Positions 41,697 through 52,194 of a stretch of DNA of 64,000 bases are shown in pieces. The DNA comes from JAHECE01 sp963780675 (GTDB lineage: Bacteria; Actinomycetota; Actinomycetes; Actinomycetales; JAHECE01). Location: contig CAWACR010000010.1 of the NCBI GenBank assembly GCA_963780675.1, forward strand, positions 310,001 to 374,000, written 5' to 3'. The first letter of the stretch is position 1; each line of letters begins with the position of its first letter. A program made the translations under genes and the position numbers. The notes under the pieces were generated by a model, which was not told the DNA's origin, searched no databases, and saw only the letters and a list, made by a program, of their open reading frames with translations.

Positions 41697-42170
41697 ATGC
41701 CCCGCCTCGCCGTCGGCGACACCGCCCCCGACTTCACTCTGCCCACCGCATCCGGCGAGCAGGTCCATCTCGCCGAGGTCCTCGCCGAGGGCCGCAGCGT
41801 GGTCGTCTACTTCTACCCGGCGGCCGGGACCCCCGGCTGCACCACGCAGGCCTGCGACTTCCGCGACAACCTCGCCTCCCTGCAGGGGGCGGGCTACGCC
41901 GTCGTCGGCGTCTCCCCCGACTCCCCGGAGAAGCTCCGCCGGTTCGTCGAGAAGGAGGGCCTCACCTTCCCGCTCGCCTCGGACCCCGCGAAGACCGTCC
42001 TCGAGGCGTGGGGCGCCTGGGGCGAGAAGTCGATGTACGGCAAGACGGTCACCGGCGTGATCCGCTCGACCGTCGTGGTCGCCCCGGACGGCACCGTCGC
42101 CCTGGCGCAGTACAACGTCAAGGCCAAGGGCCACGTCGCCAAGTTGCGGAAGGACCTCGGCATCGACTGA
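41697..42170 (+). CDS. bcp: Thiol peroxidase/peroxiredoxin Bcp
   Basis: A 157-residue peroxiredoxin of the BCP/PrxQ group that reduces peroxides with thioredoxin. The peroxidatic C48 is in GTPGCTTQACDF, and C53 is the resolving cysteine five residues on, as in PrxQ. TLPTASGEQVHL and TGVIRSTVVVAPDGTV are family blocks. ATG at 41697 after GAGGGAG. Confidence 0.93.
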   Translation: MPRLAVGDTAPDFTLPTASGEQVHLAEVLAEGRSVVVYFYPAAGTPGCTTQACDFRDNLASLQGAGYAVVGVSPDSPEKLRRFVEKEGLTFPLASDPAKTVLEAWGAWGEKSMYGKTVTGVIRSTVVVAPDGTVALAQYNVKAKGHVAKLRKDLGID

Positions 42171-42230
42171 GCGCCCTCCCGCCCCGCCCCCCGGGGCGAC
42201 GACGCCGCCCCGTCCCCGACGGCGCTCGCC

Positions 42231-44348
42231 CTACTCGGCGAGGAGCACCTCCTGCCAGGCGGGCCGGGCCGGGGCGGCGCCGGAGTCGAGCAGCGCCCGC
42301 CACGACTCGTCGGACACCCGCTCCTCGGAGACGAACTCCCGATAGGCGTTCACCGCGCCGACGGCGACCTGGAACCCCTCCCCCTCGGCAGGCACGAGCA
42401 CGAGGATCCGGTCGAAGCGGGCGGTGCCGATCTCGAGGTACTCCCCGGGTTGCCCGGTCGCGATGTCTGCGATGAGGGCGGCGTCCTGGTCGGCCTCCGG
42501 CGCCGAGCCGTCCTCAGGGGCGTCCGAGGTCAGGTAGACGAAGCGCTCGAGCTGCGGGCCGGTGTCGAGCAGCCGCTCGTTGTCGTCGTCGGAGACGGGC
42601 TCGCCGGCCAGCTCGGTCCGGGCGATGCCGCCCAGGAAGGTGCAGTACTCGCTCACCTCGTCCAGGAGCTCGGCGTGCGCCTCGCTCAGGAGGCTGCGAT
42701 CGGCGAGGCCGCGGCGGGTCAGGTCGGCCACAGCCGCGAGCCGCTCGAAGGCCACCGGATCGGGCTCGACCCAGTGGCGCAGAGCGACCGGCTCGTCCCC
42801 GCCGCCCTCGGCCATCGCCTGCTTCGCGTAGAGGATCGTGTCGTGCTTCAGCTCGGCGTAGGACGCGAGCCCCGTCTGCAGGTCCTTCGCGGCCCAGGCC
42901 TCGCTGCGCAGGTAGTCCGGGTAGGCCGTGCCGTGGGGGGCGAGGACCGGCTGGAGGGCGTAGAGCCACGCGTCGTAGACGGTGGTACCCCAGTCCTCGA
43001 CCGGCCTCGCCACGACGGCGGCCGTCACGCGGCTCCGCTGCGCCTCGTAGTTGGCGTAGTCGAGCGCTCCGGAGTCGTCGAGCACCTGCCGGGCCAGGTC
43101 CGAGCCGAGGACCGCCGCGACGTCCAGCCCGGACGGCAGGGTGCGCGGGTCGTCGAGCGTGCCGACGTTCGGGTAGATGAGCTGGTCGAGCACCCAGGCA
43201 TCCAGGACGAAGCGCGTGCCCATGATCCGCACCGTGGCGAAGGCCGGGTTGATCTCCACGGGCCGCGTCGCCACCAGGGTCTCGACGGCGCTCGTCACGG
43301 CGTCGTCGTCGGCGAAGACACTCGGGTCCGCGAGCCAGCCGGCGCTCACCGCGGAGGCGGCGTCCGCCCACTCCAGCGGGGTGTAGTCGTCGGCCAGGCC
43401 CACCAAGAACGCCGTCGGCTCGTACACCTGCCGCCACAGGGCCGCCCGATCCGGGTCGGCCACGAGCAGGCGTGAGGCCAGCAGACCGAGCTGCGCCGGC
43501 CCCACGCCGTCGGGGCACCCCGTCGTCTCCGGCAGGCAGAACGCGAGCTGACCGAGCGCCGTCATGCCGAGGAAGTACCTCGTCAGGTCCTCGTTCCGGG
43601 TGTAGTGCCCGCGCGGGGTGAACAGCGAGTAGTCGACCGGGCTCCCGATCACCGGCGACGACGCCGGTTCTCCGCCGGCGGCGTCGATGAGGGCGATCTC
43701 CTCGGCGGCAAGCGGGCCGGGCGTGACGTCGAGGCCCAGCTCGACGGCGGCCACCTGGTAGTACTGCTCGACCCGCGACGCGGCGTCCGCCAGCGGGGTA
43801 CCGGCCAGCTCGGCCGTCTGGTCCCCGGCGGCGGCGAGCAGGCCCGTGACGAGCTCCTCGAGCGCCGGCAGCAACGACTCCTGCTCGAGGTCCCGCACCA
43901 CCTTGTCGAGGGTGAGGTGCCATACGTGGTAGGCGGCGTCGGTCGTCACGTAGTTCGGCGTGGAGGCGTACCGGTTGCCCTCGTAGGCGAAATGGACCAG
44001 AGGAAGGTCCGCCGGGACGACGACGAAGCCCTGGCCGGTCAGGGCTTCCTCGACGCCGCTCGCCGCCACCTCGGCCTCGAGCGCGTCGGCGACCAGCACC
44101 CCGTCCAGGGACGTCGGCGTCGTCGGTCCCGGGTACGCGGGCACGTCGGGATCCAGCGCCGGGACTCCCGTGAACGCGGCGAAGGAGGTGAGCGTCGTCG
44201 TCGGGAGCGCGACCGCCGCGGACGACGGCGAGGACGACGCCGAGGCCGTCGGTTTCGGGGAAGCCCCGCGGTCCGGACCCGCTCCGGAGCAGGCCGCCGC
44301 GAGCAGGGACACGACGGCGGCGAGGGCGAAGCTGCGATGGGTTCTCAT
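42231..44348 (-). CDS. DUF3160 lipoprotein
   Basis: A 705-residue secreted lipoprotein (lipobox LAAAC, about residue 20) with a Pro/Ser/Ala-rich linker, then a long alpha-helical DUF3160 domain. Recognisable pieces are NYVTTDAAYHVWHLTLDKV, FTPRGHYTRNEDLTRYFLGM, SWAAKDL-like EAWAAKDLQTGLASYAELKH and YCTFLGGIARTELAG. The family is extracellular and uncharacterised. Its ATG overlaps the stop of the upstream VCBS-like gene (ATGA), so the two probably act together. Confidence 0.85.
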   Translation of the reverse strand: MRTHRSFALAAVVSLLAAACSGAGPDRGASPKPTASASSSPSSAAVALPTTTLTSFAAFTGVPALDPDVPAYPGPTTPTSLDGVLVADALEAEVAASGVEEALTGQGFVVVPADLPLVHFAYEGNRYASTPNYVTTDAAYHVWHLTLDKVVRDLEQESLLPALEELVTGLLAAAGDQTAELAGTPLADAASRVEQYYQVAAVELGLDVTPGPLAAEEIALIDAAGGEPASSPVIGSPVDYSLFTPRGHYTRNEDLTRYFLGMTALGQLAFCLPETTGCPDGVGPAQLGLLASRLLVADPDRAALWRQVYEPTAFLVGLADDYTPLEWADAASAVSAGWLADPSVFADDDAVTSAVETLVATRPVEINPAFATVRIMGTRFVLDAWVLDQLIYPNVGTLDDPRTLPSGLDVAAVLGSDLARQVLDDSGALDYANYEAQRSRVTAAVVARPVEDWGTTVYDAWLYALQPVLAPHGTAYPDYLRSEAWAAKDLQTGLASYAELKHDTILYAKQAMAEGGGDEPVALRHWVEPDPVAFERLAAVADLTRRGLADRSLLSEAHAELLDEVSEYCTFLGGIARTELAGEPVSDDDNERLLDTGPQLERFVYLTSDAPEDGSAPEADQDAALIADIATGQPGEYLEIGTARFDRILVLVPAEGEGFQVAVGAVNAYREFVSEERVSDESWRALLDSGAAPARPAWQEVLLAE

Positions 44349-45208
44349 GATGCGGACCTTCCGAGGACGAGGGGATCCGAACGGCCGTCACCGTTGACGT
44401 CGCCGCATGCCGGGACGCCGTCGCCGGGGAGATCAGGAAGACCGGGGGCGCTGACGAAGCCGAAGCCCCGCCAGGCGACCACGCCGACGGCGACGCGGTC
44501 CGCAGCGCCGACGGCGGAGGAGTAGCCGAGCGCGAGGGTCCCGTCGCAGGCCGCGACCGCGGAGACGGGTCGCAGGACGGTCCCGGCCACCCACTCCTGC
44601 GCCGGGCCCTGCGCCGGGCCCTGCGCCGGGACCTGAGCCGGGTCCTCCGCCCCGTCCCCGCCGCCGGGGACGGGGTAGACGCCCACGTGGAGCGAGCGTC
44701 CCCGGTCGTCGGTCGGCGCCGGGACGGCGAGGGCGTCGCCGACGAGGGTGGGGCGAGCCGGGCGGACGAACACGACCACCGCCTCGGCCGCGCCGTCGTC
44801 GTCGACGTCCCCGAGGACGGCGTCGAGTGCCACCACGTCGTCGCCGGAGACGCCGAGGCGGGTGAGGAGGTCCGGGGCCGGGCGGTCGATCGGCTCCGGC
44901 TCGATCGGCGCGGCGAGGCTCCACCACGACCCGTCCAGGGCGACGACGTCGCCGTCGGGGACGAGCCAGGAGATCCCGCCCGAGGCGAGCACATGGCCCA
45001 CCCGGACGGCGCGCACGACGCCGGCCGCGCGGAGGGCCTCGACCCGTGGCAAGGGTCCGGGGCCCGCCGGAGCGGGCGTCAGGACGGCGATCTGCGTCCC
45101 GCCGTCCTCGGGGGCACCGAGGAGGCGCGCGTCGCCCGACCCGGCGAGAAGGACGACGCACCCGAGCATCAGGGCCGGTGCGGCGGCCCTGGCGAGCGCC
45201 CCTCGCAC
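44345..45208 (-). CDS. Secreted protein with calcium-binding VCBS/FG-GAP-like motifs
   Basis: A 287-residue exported protein. It opens with a hydrophobic segment (PALMLGCVVLLAGSGDARLL) and has two DxDxDG loops, GDVDDDGAAEAVVVFV and GDVNGDGRSDPLVLG, typical of integrin-like FG-GAP repeats. A VPAQGPAQGPAQ direct repeat lies between them. Probably a propeller-like surface protein partnered with the overlapping DUF3160 lipoprotein. GTG start at 45208. Confidence 0.65.
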   Translation of the reverse strand: MRGALARAAAPALMLGCVVLLAGSGDARLLGAPEDGGTQIAVLTPAPAGPGPLPRVEALRAAGVVRAVRVGHVLASGGISWLVPDGDVVALDGSWWSLAAPIEPEPIDRPAPDLLTRLGVSGDDVVALDAVLGDVDDDGAAEAVVVFVRPARPTLVGDALAVPAPTDDRGRSLHVGVYPVPGGGDGAEDPAQVPAQGPAQGPAQEWVAGTVLRPVSAVAACDGTLALGYSSAVGAADRVAVGVVAWRGFGFVSAPGLPDLPGDGVPACGDVNGDGRSDPLVLGRSAS

Positions 45209-45344
45209 GTCTCGACCGTAGCCCTTCGGTCTGCGACGTCGCGGGCGTTCGCCACCGCGTCGGACGCCGTTCCGGCGCCTGCGCCCTCGGGCGCGCTGAC
45301 CCGAGGCCGCACCCGGCGCCCCGGACCATCTACGCTCTCCCCGA

Positions 45345-45426
45345 GCGCGAGTGGCGAAACAGGCAGACGCGCCAGATTTAGGTTCTGGTGCCCTCGGGCG
45401 TGCGGGTTCAAGTCCCGCCTCGCGCA
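45345..45426 (+). tRNA. tRNA-Leu (TAG)
   Basis: Acceptor GCGCGAG/CTCGCGC, anticodon loop TTTAGGT (anticodon TAG), a long variable arm (GTGCCCTCGGGCGT region) as expected of tRNA-Leu, and T arm GCGGGTTCAAGTCCCGC. CCA is not encoded (CCG follows the discriminator A). Confidence 0.95.
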
Positions 45427-45474
45427 CCGATCGACCAGGGACGACGACGGCGGGCACACCATCCGGAGGTGGGC

Positions 45475-46014
45475 GTGAGCGAGGTCTCGCAGGACGACAT
45501 CAGCGGCTGGCTCCCGCCCGACCGCCTCGAATGGGTCCGCCGCAAGCTCCCCCTGGTCTACATCGACGCGGTCCCCGTGCGGGTCGACGGCGCGGGGACG
45601 CTGCGGACCATCGGCCTCCTGCTGCGCGCGGACCGCGACGGCGGGCTGTCCCGCGCCCTGGTCTCCGGCCGCGTGCTTTACCACGAGCAGATCCGCGACG
45701 CTCTGCTGCGGCACCTCGAGAAGGACCTCGGCCCCGTCTGCCTGCCGCGCCTGCCCGTCGCCCCGCAGCCGTTCACGGTCGCGGAGTACTTCCCGACGCC
45801 GGGCATCACCGCGTACCACGACCCGCGGCACCACGCGGTGTCGCTCGCGTACATCGTCCCGGTCGACGGCGACTGCCAGCCCCAGCAGAACGCCCTCGAC
45901 CTGGCCTGGCTCACGCCGGAGGAGATCCTCGAGCCGGCCATCCAGGCGGAGATGGTCCCCGGGCACGCGATGCTGGTCCGCACGGCGCTCGCCTTCACGG
46001 GCCGCCTCGTCTGA
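45475..46014 (+). CDS. DUF4916 (NUDIX-like) protein
   Basis: A 179-residue member of the actinobacterial DUF4916 family, related to NUDIX hydrolases. It reads ISGWLPPDRLEWVRRKLPLV, GTLRTIGLLLRAD, SGRVLYHEQIRDALLRHLEK and PVDGDCQPQQNALDLAWLTP. The classic GX5EX7REUXEEXGU box is strongly altered: the helix is EQIRDALLRHLEKDLG, which keeps some acidic residues only, so catalysis is uncertain. GGAGG at 45465 serves the GTG at 45475. Confidence 0.82.
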   Translation: MSEVSQDDISGWLPPDRLEWVRRKLPLVYIDAVPVRVDGAGTLRTIGLLLRADRDGGLSRALVSGRVLYHEQIRDALLRHLEKDLGPVCLPRLPVAPQPFTVAEYFPTPGITAYHDPRHHAVSLAYIVPVDGDCQPQQNALDLAWLTPEEILEPAIQAEMVPGHAMLVRTALAFTGRLV

Positions 46015-46017
46015 CGG

Positions 46018-46632
46018 TCAGGCCCCCAGGGCGTCGGCGATGCGCGGTGCCAGCGCCCGGAACGCCTTCCCTCGGTGGCTGATCGCGTTCTTCTCGGCCG
46101 GCGTGAGCTGCGCGGAGGACCGCGCCTCGCCGTCGGGCGCGAGGATCGGGTCGTAGCCGAAGCCGCCCTCTCCCACCGGCGCACGCAGCAGCCGGCCGCG
46201 CAGCTCGCCCACCTCCACGACCTCGCGACCGTCGGGCAGGACGAGGGCCGCCGCACACACGAACGCGGCGCCGCGGTGCGCGTCCGGCACATCGGCGAGC
46301 TGGGCGAGCAGCAGGTCGAGGTTCGCGCGGTCGTCGCCGTGCCGGCCGCACCAGCGGGCGGAGAAGATCCCGGGGGCCCCGCCGAGGACGTCGACGGCGA
46401 GGCCGGAGTCGTCCGCGACGGCCGGCAGGTGGGTGTGGGCGGCGATCGCCCGCGCCTTGATCAGCGCGTTCTCGGCGAAGGTCACGCCGTCCTCGACGGG
46501 CTCGTCGGCACCGAGGTCGGGAGCGGAGACGACGTCGTCGGGGTCGAAGCCCGGGATCGTGGCCGCGAGGATCGCGCGCACTTCGCGCAGCTTGTGCGCG
46601 TTGTGCGTCGCGAGGACGAGACGAGGGCTCAC
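46018..46632 (-). CDS. rdgB: RdgB/HAM1 non-canonical purine NTP pyrophosphatase
   Basis: A 204-residue enzyme that hydrolyses ITP, dITP and XTP to keep them out of nucleic acids. Signature blocks are LVLATHNAHKLREVRAIL, FAENALIKARAIA, PAVADDSGLAVDVLGG, GEGGFGYDPI and EKNAISHRGKAFRAL. The GTG start overlaps the stop of rph (GTGA), the usual actinobacterial rph-rdgB pair. Confidence 0.95.
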   Translation of the reverse strand: MSPRLVLATHNAHKLREVRAILAATIPGFDPDDVVSAPDLGADEPVEDGVTFAENALIKARAIAAHTHLPAVADDSGLAVDVLGGAPGIFSARWCGRHGDDRANLDLLLAQLADVPDAHRGAAFVCAAALVLPDGREVVEVGELRGRLLRAPVGEGGFGYDPILAPDGEARSSAQLTPAEKNAISHRGKAFRALAPRIADALGA

Positions 46633-47422
46633 GCGCGCGCCCGCAGGGGTTCGGCGAGCGCCGCGCGCTGGAGCTCGGCCAGCCGGGCGGTGCCCGCGAG
46701 CGCGAGGTCGAGCAGCGCGTCCAGCTCGGACCGCCGAACGGCGCGCCCTCCGCGGTGCCCTGGACCTCGACGAAGTCCCCGGACCCGGTCACCACGACGT
46801 TCATGTCGGTCTCGGCCGCGACGTCCTCCACGTACGGCAGGTCGAGCACGGGCCTCCCGTCGATGATCCCGACGCTCACCGCGGCCACGGAGTCCTTCAG
46901 GACGACGGCGCCCGGCCGGATCGCGCCGGAGGAGCGGCCCCAGGCGACGGCGTCGGCGAGCGCCACGTAGGCGCCGGTGATCGCCGCGGTGCGGGTGCCG
47001 CCGTCGGCCTGGAGCACGTCGCAGTCCAGGACGATCGTGTTCTCGCCGAGGGCGTCGACGTCGACGACGGCGCGCAGCGAGCGCCCGATGAGGCGCGAGA
47101 TCTCGTGGGTGCGCCCGCCGATGCGACCGCGCACCGACTCGCGGTCGCTGCGGGTGGTGGTGGCGCGCGGGAGCATCGCGTACTCGGCCGTGACCCAGCC
47201 CTGGCCGGAGCCCTTGCGCCAGCGTGGCACGCCCGCGGTGAAGGAGGCCGCGCACAGCACGCGCGTGCCGCCGAACTCCACCAGCACGCTTCCCTCGGCC
47301 GCATCGAGCCAGCCGCGCTCGAACCGCACGGCGCGCAGCTCGTCCGTTCGCCGCCCGTCGGCGCGCGGCGCCGTCGACGCGAGCGCGACCTGAACGGGTG
47401 TGGAAGACGGTGCAGGGCTCAT
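46629..47422 (-). CDS. rph: Ribonuclease PH, with apparent frameshift
   Basis: A phosphorolytic 3' exonuclease that trims tRNA precursors. Blocks: RADGRRTDELRAVRFERGW, GSVLVEFGGTRVLCAASF, EYAMLPRATTTRSDRE, DVLQADGGTRTAAITGAYVA and NVVVTGSGDFVEVQGTAEGAPF. After GAPF the expected RRSELDALLDLALAG appears in a different frame; one base (probably a C in a CC pair near 46735) is missing. The gene is highly conserved and everything else is intact, so a sequence error is the most likely cause. Confidence 0.9.
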
Positions 47423-47508
47423 CGGGTTGCTCCTCGTCGAGTTCAGGCGCTTCGCCCCCCGCCCCCCTTCGTCTTCGCCCCCCCCTTGTCCTCGCCCCCC
47501 CTGTCCTC

Positions 47509-47568
47509 GCCGAACGCGGGGTTATGGGTCGAATGGAGGTCCATTCGACCCATAACCCCGCGTTCGGC
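47509..47568. repeat. 29-bp-arm palindrome, copy 2
   Basis: Arms 47509-47537 and 47540-47568 are perfect inverse complements around a two-base centre. The element is the same as at 12114-12181 except for two arm positions (16 and 24), each changed on both arms so that pairing is kept. It lies between ppc and rph, both on the minus strand. Confidence 0.9.
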
Positions 47569-47665
47569 AAGAAGGAGTCGGCGAGAAGGGGGTCGGCGCG
47601 AAGGGGGGTCGGGGGTGTGGGGTATCGGGTGGGTGTGGAGTGGGTGGGGTGCGGCGGTCGGCCGG

Positions 47666-50365
47666 TCAGCCCGTGTTCTGCAGGCCCGCCGCGATCCCGT
47701 TGACGCTCAGCAGGAGGAGCCGCCGGAGGTCGTCCGTCGACTCGCCCTCGCCACCCTGGTCCCGCAGCGCGCGCAGGGCCCGCAGCTGGATGAGCGAGAG
47801 GGCGTCGACGTAGGGGTTGCGCAGCTGGACGGCCCGCCCGAGCACGCGCCGCCCACCGAGGAGCCGCTCCTGCCCCGTCACGGCGAGCACCCACTGCGTG
47901 GTGAGCTCCATCTCCTCGAGCACGAGGCCGGCGAGGTCGTCCCGGTCCCCGAGCGCGAGGTAGCGCCGGGCGATCCGCGCGTCGGTCTTCGCGAGCGACA
48001 TCTCGACGTTGTCGACCATGGTCGCGAAGAGCGGCCACTCGGCGTAGGCGGCCCGGAGCCGCTCGACGTCGCCCACGGCGGCCAGCGCAGACCCGAGGCC
48101 GAACCAGCCCGTGAGGTTGACCCGGGCCTGGGTCCACGCGAACACCCACGGGATCGCCCGCAGGTCCTCCAGGGAGGACACCGACAAGCCCCGGCGCGCC
48201 GGCCGCGAACCGATCGCGAGCAGGCCGATCTCCTCCTGCGGCGTCACCTGGGCGAACCACTGCGCGAAGCCCTCGGCGCGGACCAGCCGGTGGTAGCGCG
48301 TCCGCGAGGCCACGTCCAGGACGCCGGCGAGGTCCGCATAGGTCTCCGCCGCGCGCGCGTTCCGCGCCTCGGTCGACGGCGCGGACGCCAGCAGGGTGGC
48401 GGCAGCCACCTGCTCGATGTGCCGGGCGGCGATGTCGGGGTCGCCGTACCGGGCGAAGATGACCTCGCCCTGCTCGGTGAGCTTGAAGCGCCCGTCCACC
48501 GAGCCGGGCGGCTGCGCGAGCACGGCCCGGTTCGCGGGACCGCCGCCCCGGCCGAGGGCGCCGCCGCGGCCGTGGAACAGGGTGAGCGTGATGTCGTTCG
48601 CGCGCGCCCACTCGGTGATCCGGCGCTGCGCGTCGTAGAGCGCGAGGGTCGCCGAGACCGGCCCGACGTCCTTCGAGGAGTCGGAGTAGCCGAGCATGAC
48701 CTCGAGCCGCCGCCCCGTCGCCGCCAGACGCTTCTGGACGTCGGGGAGCGTGATCATCTCCTCGAGCACGTCCACGCTGGCCTGGAGGTCGGCGAACGTC
48801 TCGAACAGCGGGATGACGTCGAGCACCGGCGCGGCGGCCCCGGCCGCGTTCTCGGCGAGCCGGTAGACGGCCTCGACGTCGGCCGCCCGCGTGGTGAAGG
48901 AGACGATGTACCGGCGGCACGCCGCCTCGCCGAACCGGTCCTGGATCTCCCTCATGGCCCGGAAGACGTCGAGGACCTCGGCACTCCGCGCGTCGAGCGC
49001 GCCGGGACGACCGCCGGCGGTCCGGACCGCGGCCAGGGTCTCGGCGTGCACCTGCGAGTGCTGCCGGACCTCGAGCTCGGCCAGGTGGAATCCGAAGGTC
49101 TCCACCTGCCACACGAAGTGCTGGAGGTCGCCGTACGCCGCGCGCGGGTCGCCTGCCTCGAGCAGGGCGTGCTGGACGACGGCGAGCTCCCCGGCCAGGT
49201 CGGCGGCGCTCGCGTACGCGATGGGACCGCGACGGCGGGTGTCCGCCAGGCGGGCCTCGATGACGAGCATCGCCCGCCGGTACGGCTCCTGGTGGGACCT
49301 GACGTCGAAATGCGCCGCCCGCTCGGGACCCACGAGAGCGGCGTGCCGGCTCCACAGGTCCCGGAGGGCGTCCGAGGGGGGCGTGCAGGCGGTGTCCTGC
49401 GTGAGCGTGCGGGCGAGCCGCGCGGCCGCGTTCTCGTAGCCCATCAGCACGTGCACCGAGGCGATCTCGGCCGCGCTGCGGGTGATCGCCGCCGTCACGT
49501 TGGGGTTGCCGTCCCGGTCGGCACCGATCCAGCTACCGATCCGCACGAAGGCCGGCGCCTGGGGCGCGGCGATGCCCGAGGAGTCCCCGAGCAGCCAGTC
49601 GTCGAGCCGGCGGTAGACCACCGGCAGCACGTTGAAGAGCGTCTCGTCGAACACGCCCATCGCCGTGCGCACCTCGTCCAGGGGCGAGGGCTTGTGCGTG
49701 CGCAGCTGCGCCGTCCGCCAGAGCCCGTCGATCTCGACGAGGAGCCGACGGCGGTTGTCCACCAGGGCGGCCGTGCCCAGGCGCGGGTCGTCGCGCTCCG
49801 CGACGAGCACCGACACGCGGCGGATGGCGGAGGCGACGGAACGGCGTCGAGCCTCGGTGGGGTGCGCGGTGAGGACCGGCCGGAACTCGATGGCGGCCAG
49901 GCGGCGCGCCGCCTCCTCCTCGCCGACCTCGGCCGCGAGCAGCCCGATGGCGGAGGACAGCGAGTCCTCCGGCCGACCCGTGACCACAAGGTCCCGGGCG
50001 CGCAGGGCGCGGACGCGGTGGTACTCCTCGGCCAGGTTGACCAGGTGGAAGTAGCAGGTGAAGGCGCGTGCGACCTCCTCCGCCCGGAGCGGGGCGAAGC
50101 CGGCGACGATCGCCTCCGCCTGTTCGAGCGCGCCCTCGCCCGCCTCGCTGTGGGCGTGGATGGCGACGGCGCGCAGGCGCTCGACGTCGCCGAGGAGCTC
50201 CGGCCCGCCGTACTCCAGCAGCACGTGGCCCAGCAGCTCACCGAGCAGGCGCACGTCGGCGCGCAGCTTGTCGGGCATCTGGTGGCGCGCCTCGTGCCTC
50301 GTGGCGTCGGACGTCGTCGGGTCGGGCGCAGAGGGCAGCGTGAGCGCCGCGGTTGCGTCGTTCAT
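47666..50365 (-). CDS. ppc: Phosphoenolpyruvate carboxylase
   Basis: An 899-residue enzyme that carboxylates PEP to oxaloacetate, refilling the TCA cycle. Active-site blocks are VLTAHPTEARRRSV, IGSWIGADRDGNPNVT, MLGYSDSSKDVGPVSA and LFHGRGGALGRGGGPANRA, all intact. The C terminus ends in SVNGIAAGLQNTG, as in the family. The ATG at 50365 (MNDATAAL) is taken; a GTG nine bases earlier is possible. Confidence 0.96.
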   Translation of the reverse strand: MNDATAALTLPSAPDPTTSDATRHEARHQMPDKLRADVRLLGELLGHVLLEYGGPELLGDVERLRAVAIHAHSEAGEGALEQAEAIVAGFAPLRAEEVARAFTCYFHLVNLAEEYHRVRALRARDLVVTGRPEDSLSSAIGLLAAEVGEEEAARRLAAIEFRPVLTAHPTEARRRSVASAIRRVSVLVAERDDPRLGTAALVDNRRRLLVEIDGLWRTAQLRTHKPSPLDEVRTAMGVFDETLFNVLPVVYRRLDDWLLGDSSGIAAPQAPAFVRIGSWIGADRDGNPNVTAAITRSAAEIASVHVLMGYENAAARLARTLTQDTACTPPSDALRDLWSRHAALVGPERAAHFDVRSHQEPYRRAMLVIEARLADTRRRGPIAYASAADLAGELAVVQHALLEAGDPRAAYGDLQHFVWQVETFGFHLAELEVRQHSQVHAETLAAVRTAGGRPGALDARSAEVLDVFRAMREIQDRFGEAACRRYIVSFTTRAADVEAVYRLAENAAGAAAPVLDVIPLFETFADLQASVDVLEEMITLPDVQKRLAATGRRLEVMLGYSDSSKDVGPVSATLALYDAQRRITEWARANDITLTLFHGRGGALGRGGGPANRAVLAQPPGSVDGRFKLTEQGEVIFARYGDPDIAARHIEQVAAATLLASAPSTEARNARAAETYADLAGVLDVASRTRYHRLVRAEGFAQWFAQVTPQEEIGLLAIGSRPARRGLSVSSLEDLRAIPWVFAWTQARVNLTGWFGLGSALAAVGDVERLRAAYAEWPLFATMVDNVEMSLAKTDARIARRYLALGDRDDLAGLVLEEMELTTQWVLAVTGQERLLGGRRVLGRAVQLRNPYVDALSLIQLRALRALRDQGGEGESTDDLRRLLLLSVNGIAAGLQNTG

Positions 50366-50471
50366 ACCGTGCACGGTAACGCCCCGAGATGCACGTCCGT
50401 GTTACGCGTCCACCGAGCGCGGTGACCGCCGCCACACCCGGGCCTGATCGGGGCGCCCGATGCGACGAGCG

Positions 50472-51322
50472 TCACAGGTCCCAGACGGCGCCGGCCTCCG
50501 CGACGTCGATCGGCCCCGCGTAAGCCGTCCGCGCCTCGGCGACCACCACGGCCGGGTCGGTCCACGGCGGGAGGTGGGTGAGGACGAGGTGCCCGACGGC
50601 GGTGCGCACCACGGCCTGCCGCGCCCCCTCGCGGAGATCGGGGCCCGCCGCGCCGTCGTCGGCGGGGTCCCCGAGCCCGCCGGCGAGCTCGCCCGCCCGC
50701 AGCCCGGTGAGGTGGATCCCGCGCACGTCGTCCTCGCGCCCCTCCTGGAAGGACGCCTCGCAGAGGAGGAGGTCGACGCCGTCGGCCAGGTCGGCGGCGT
50801 CCGCGCACGCGTCCGTGTCGCCGGTGTAGGCGAGCAGGACCGTGCGGTCCCCGGCGGCGCTCGGTCCCCCGATCCGGAAGCCGAACGCCGGCACGGGGTG
50901 GTTCATCGGGAACGGCGTGATCCGCAGCGGGCCGACCGTGACCGCCTCGCGAGGCAGGAGCCGCTCGACCGTGAACTGCCGCTCGACCTCGGCCGCACCG
51001 AGCCAGCACACGGCGCCGATCCGCTCGGCGGTCTCCACCGGCCCGAGCGTGCGCACCGGGCCCGCCTCGCCGTCCGGGTGGTAACGGAGGAAGACCTGCA
51101 GGCTGGTGATGTCGGCCATGTGGTCGGGGTGCAGGTGGGAGAAGAGCACCCCGTCGAGCTCGCGGGGGTCGAGGTGCTTCATGAGCTGCCCGAAGGACCC
51201 CGGCCCCAGGTCGAGGAGGACGCTCCAGGTGCGGCCCGCGGCGTCGTCGGCCTGGACCAGGTACGACGACGCGGCGGAGCCGGGTCCGGACATGGAGCCG
51301 GAGCACCCGACGATCGTGAGCC

Positions 51323-51326
<4 letters not shown>
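50472..51326 (-). CDS. MBL-fold metallohydrolase
   Basis: A 284-residue metallo-beta-lactamase-fold enzyme. The zinc motif HxHxDH is FSHLHPDHMAD, further ligands are in AYTGDTDACADAADLADGVD and a late histidine in HLVLTHLPPWTDP. The fold resembles RNase Z/cyclic phosphodiesterase-like hydrolases that sit beside murI, rph and rdgB in actinobacteria. The ATG overlaps the murI stop (ATGA). Confidence 0.88.
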
Positions 51327-52150
<824 letters not shown>

Positions 52151-52194
52151 GGTGAGCCAGCGTAGCCGCCGGATCCCGGCATCGGAGGGTGCCG

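Noticed and set aside
47430..47508. C-rich tract before palindrome copy 2 as a coding extension of rph
   Set aside because: The sequence is simple C/T-rich DNA and the rph start at 47422 fits the family.
46433..50425. A 1330-codon open frame on the plus strand opposite rph and ppc
   Set aside because: It is the antisense of ppc and rph; its protein is a run of R, G, V, H and P without domains, as expected from third-position GC bias.
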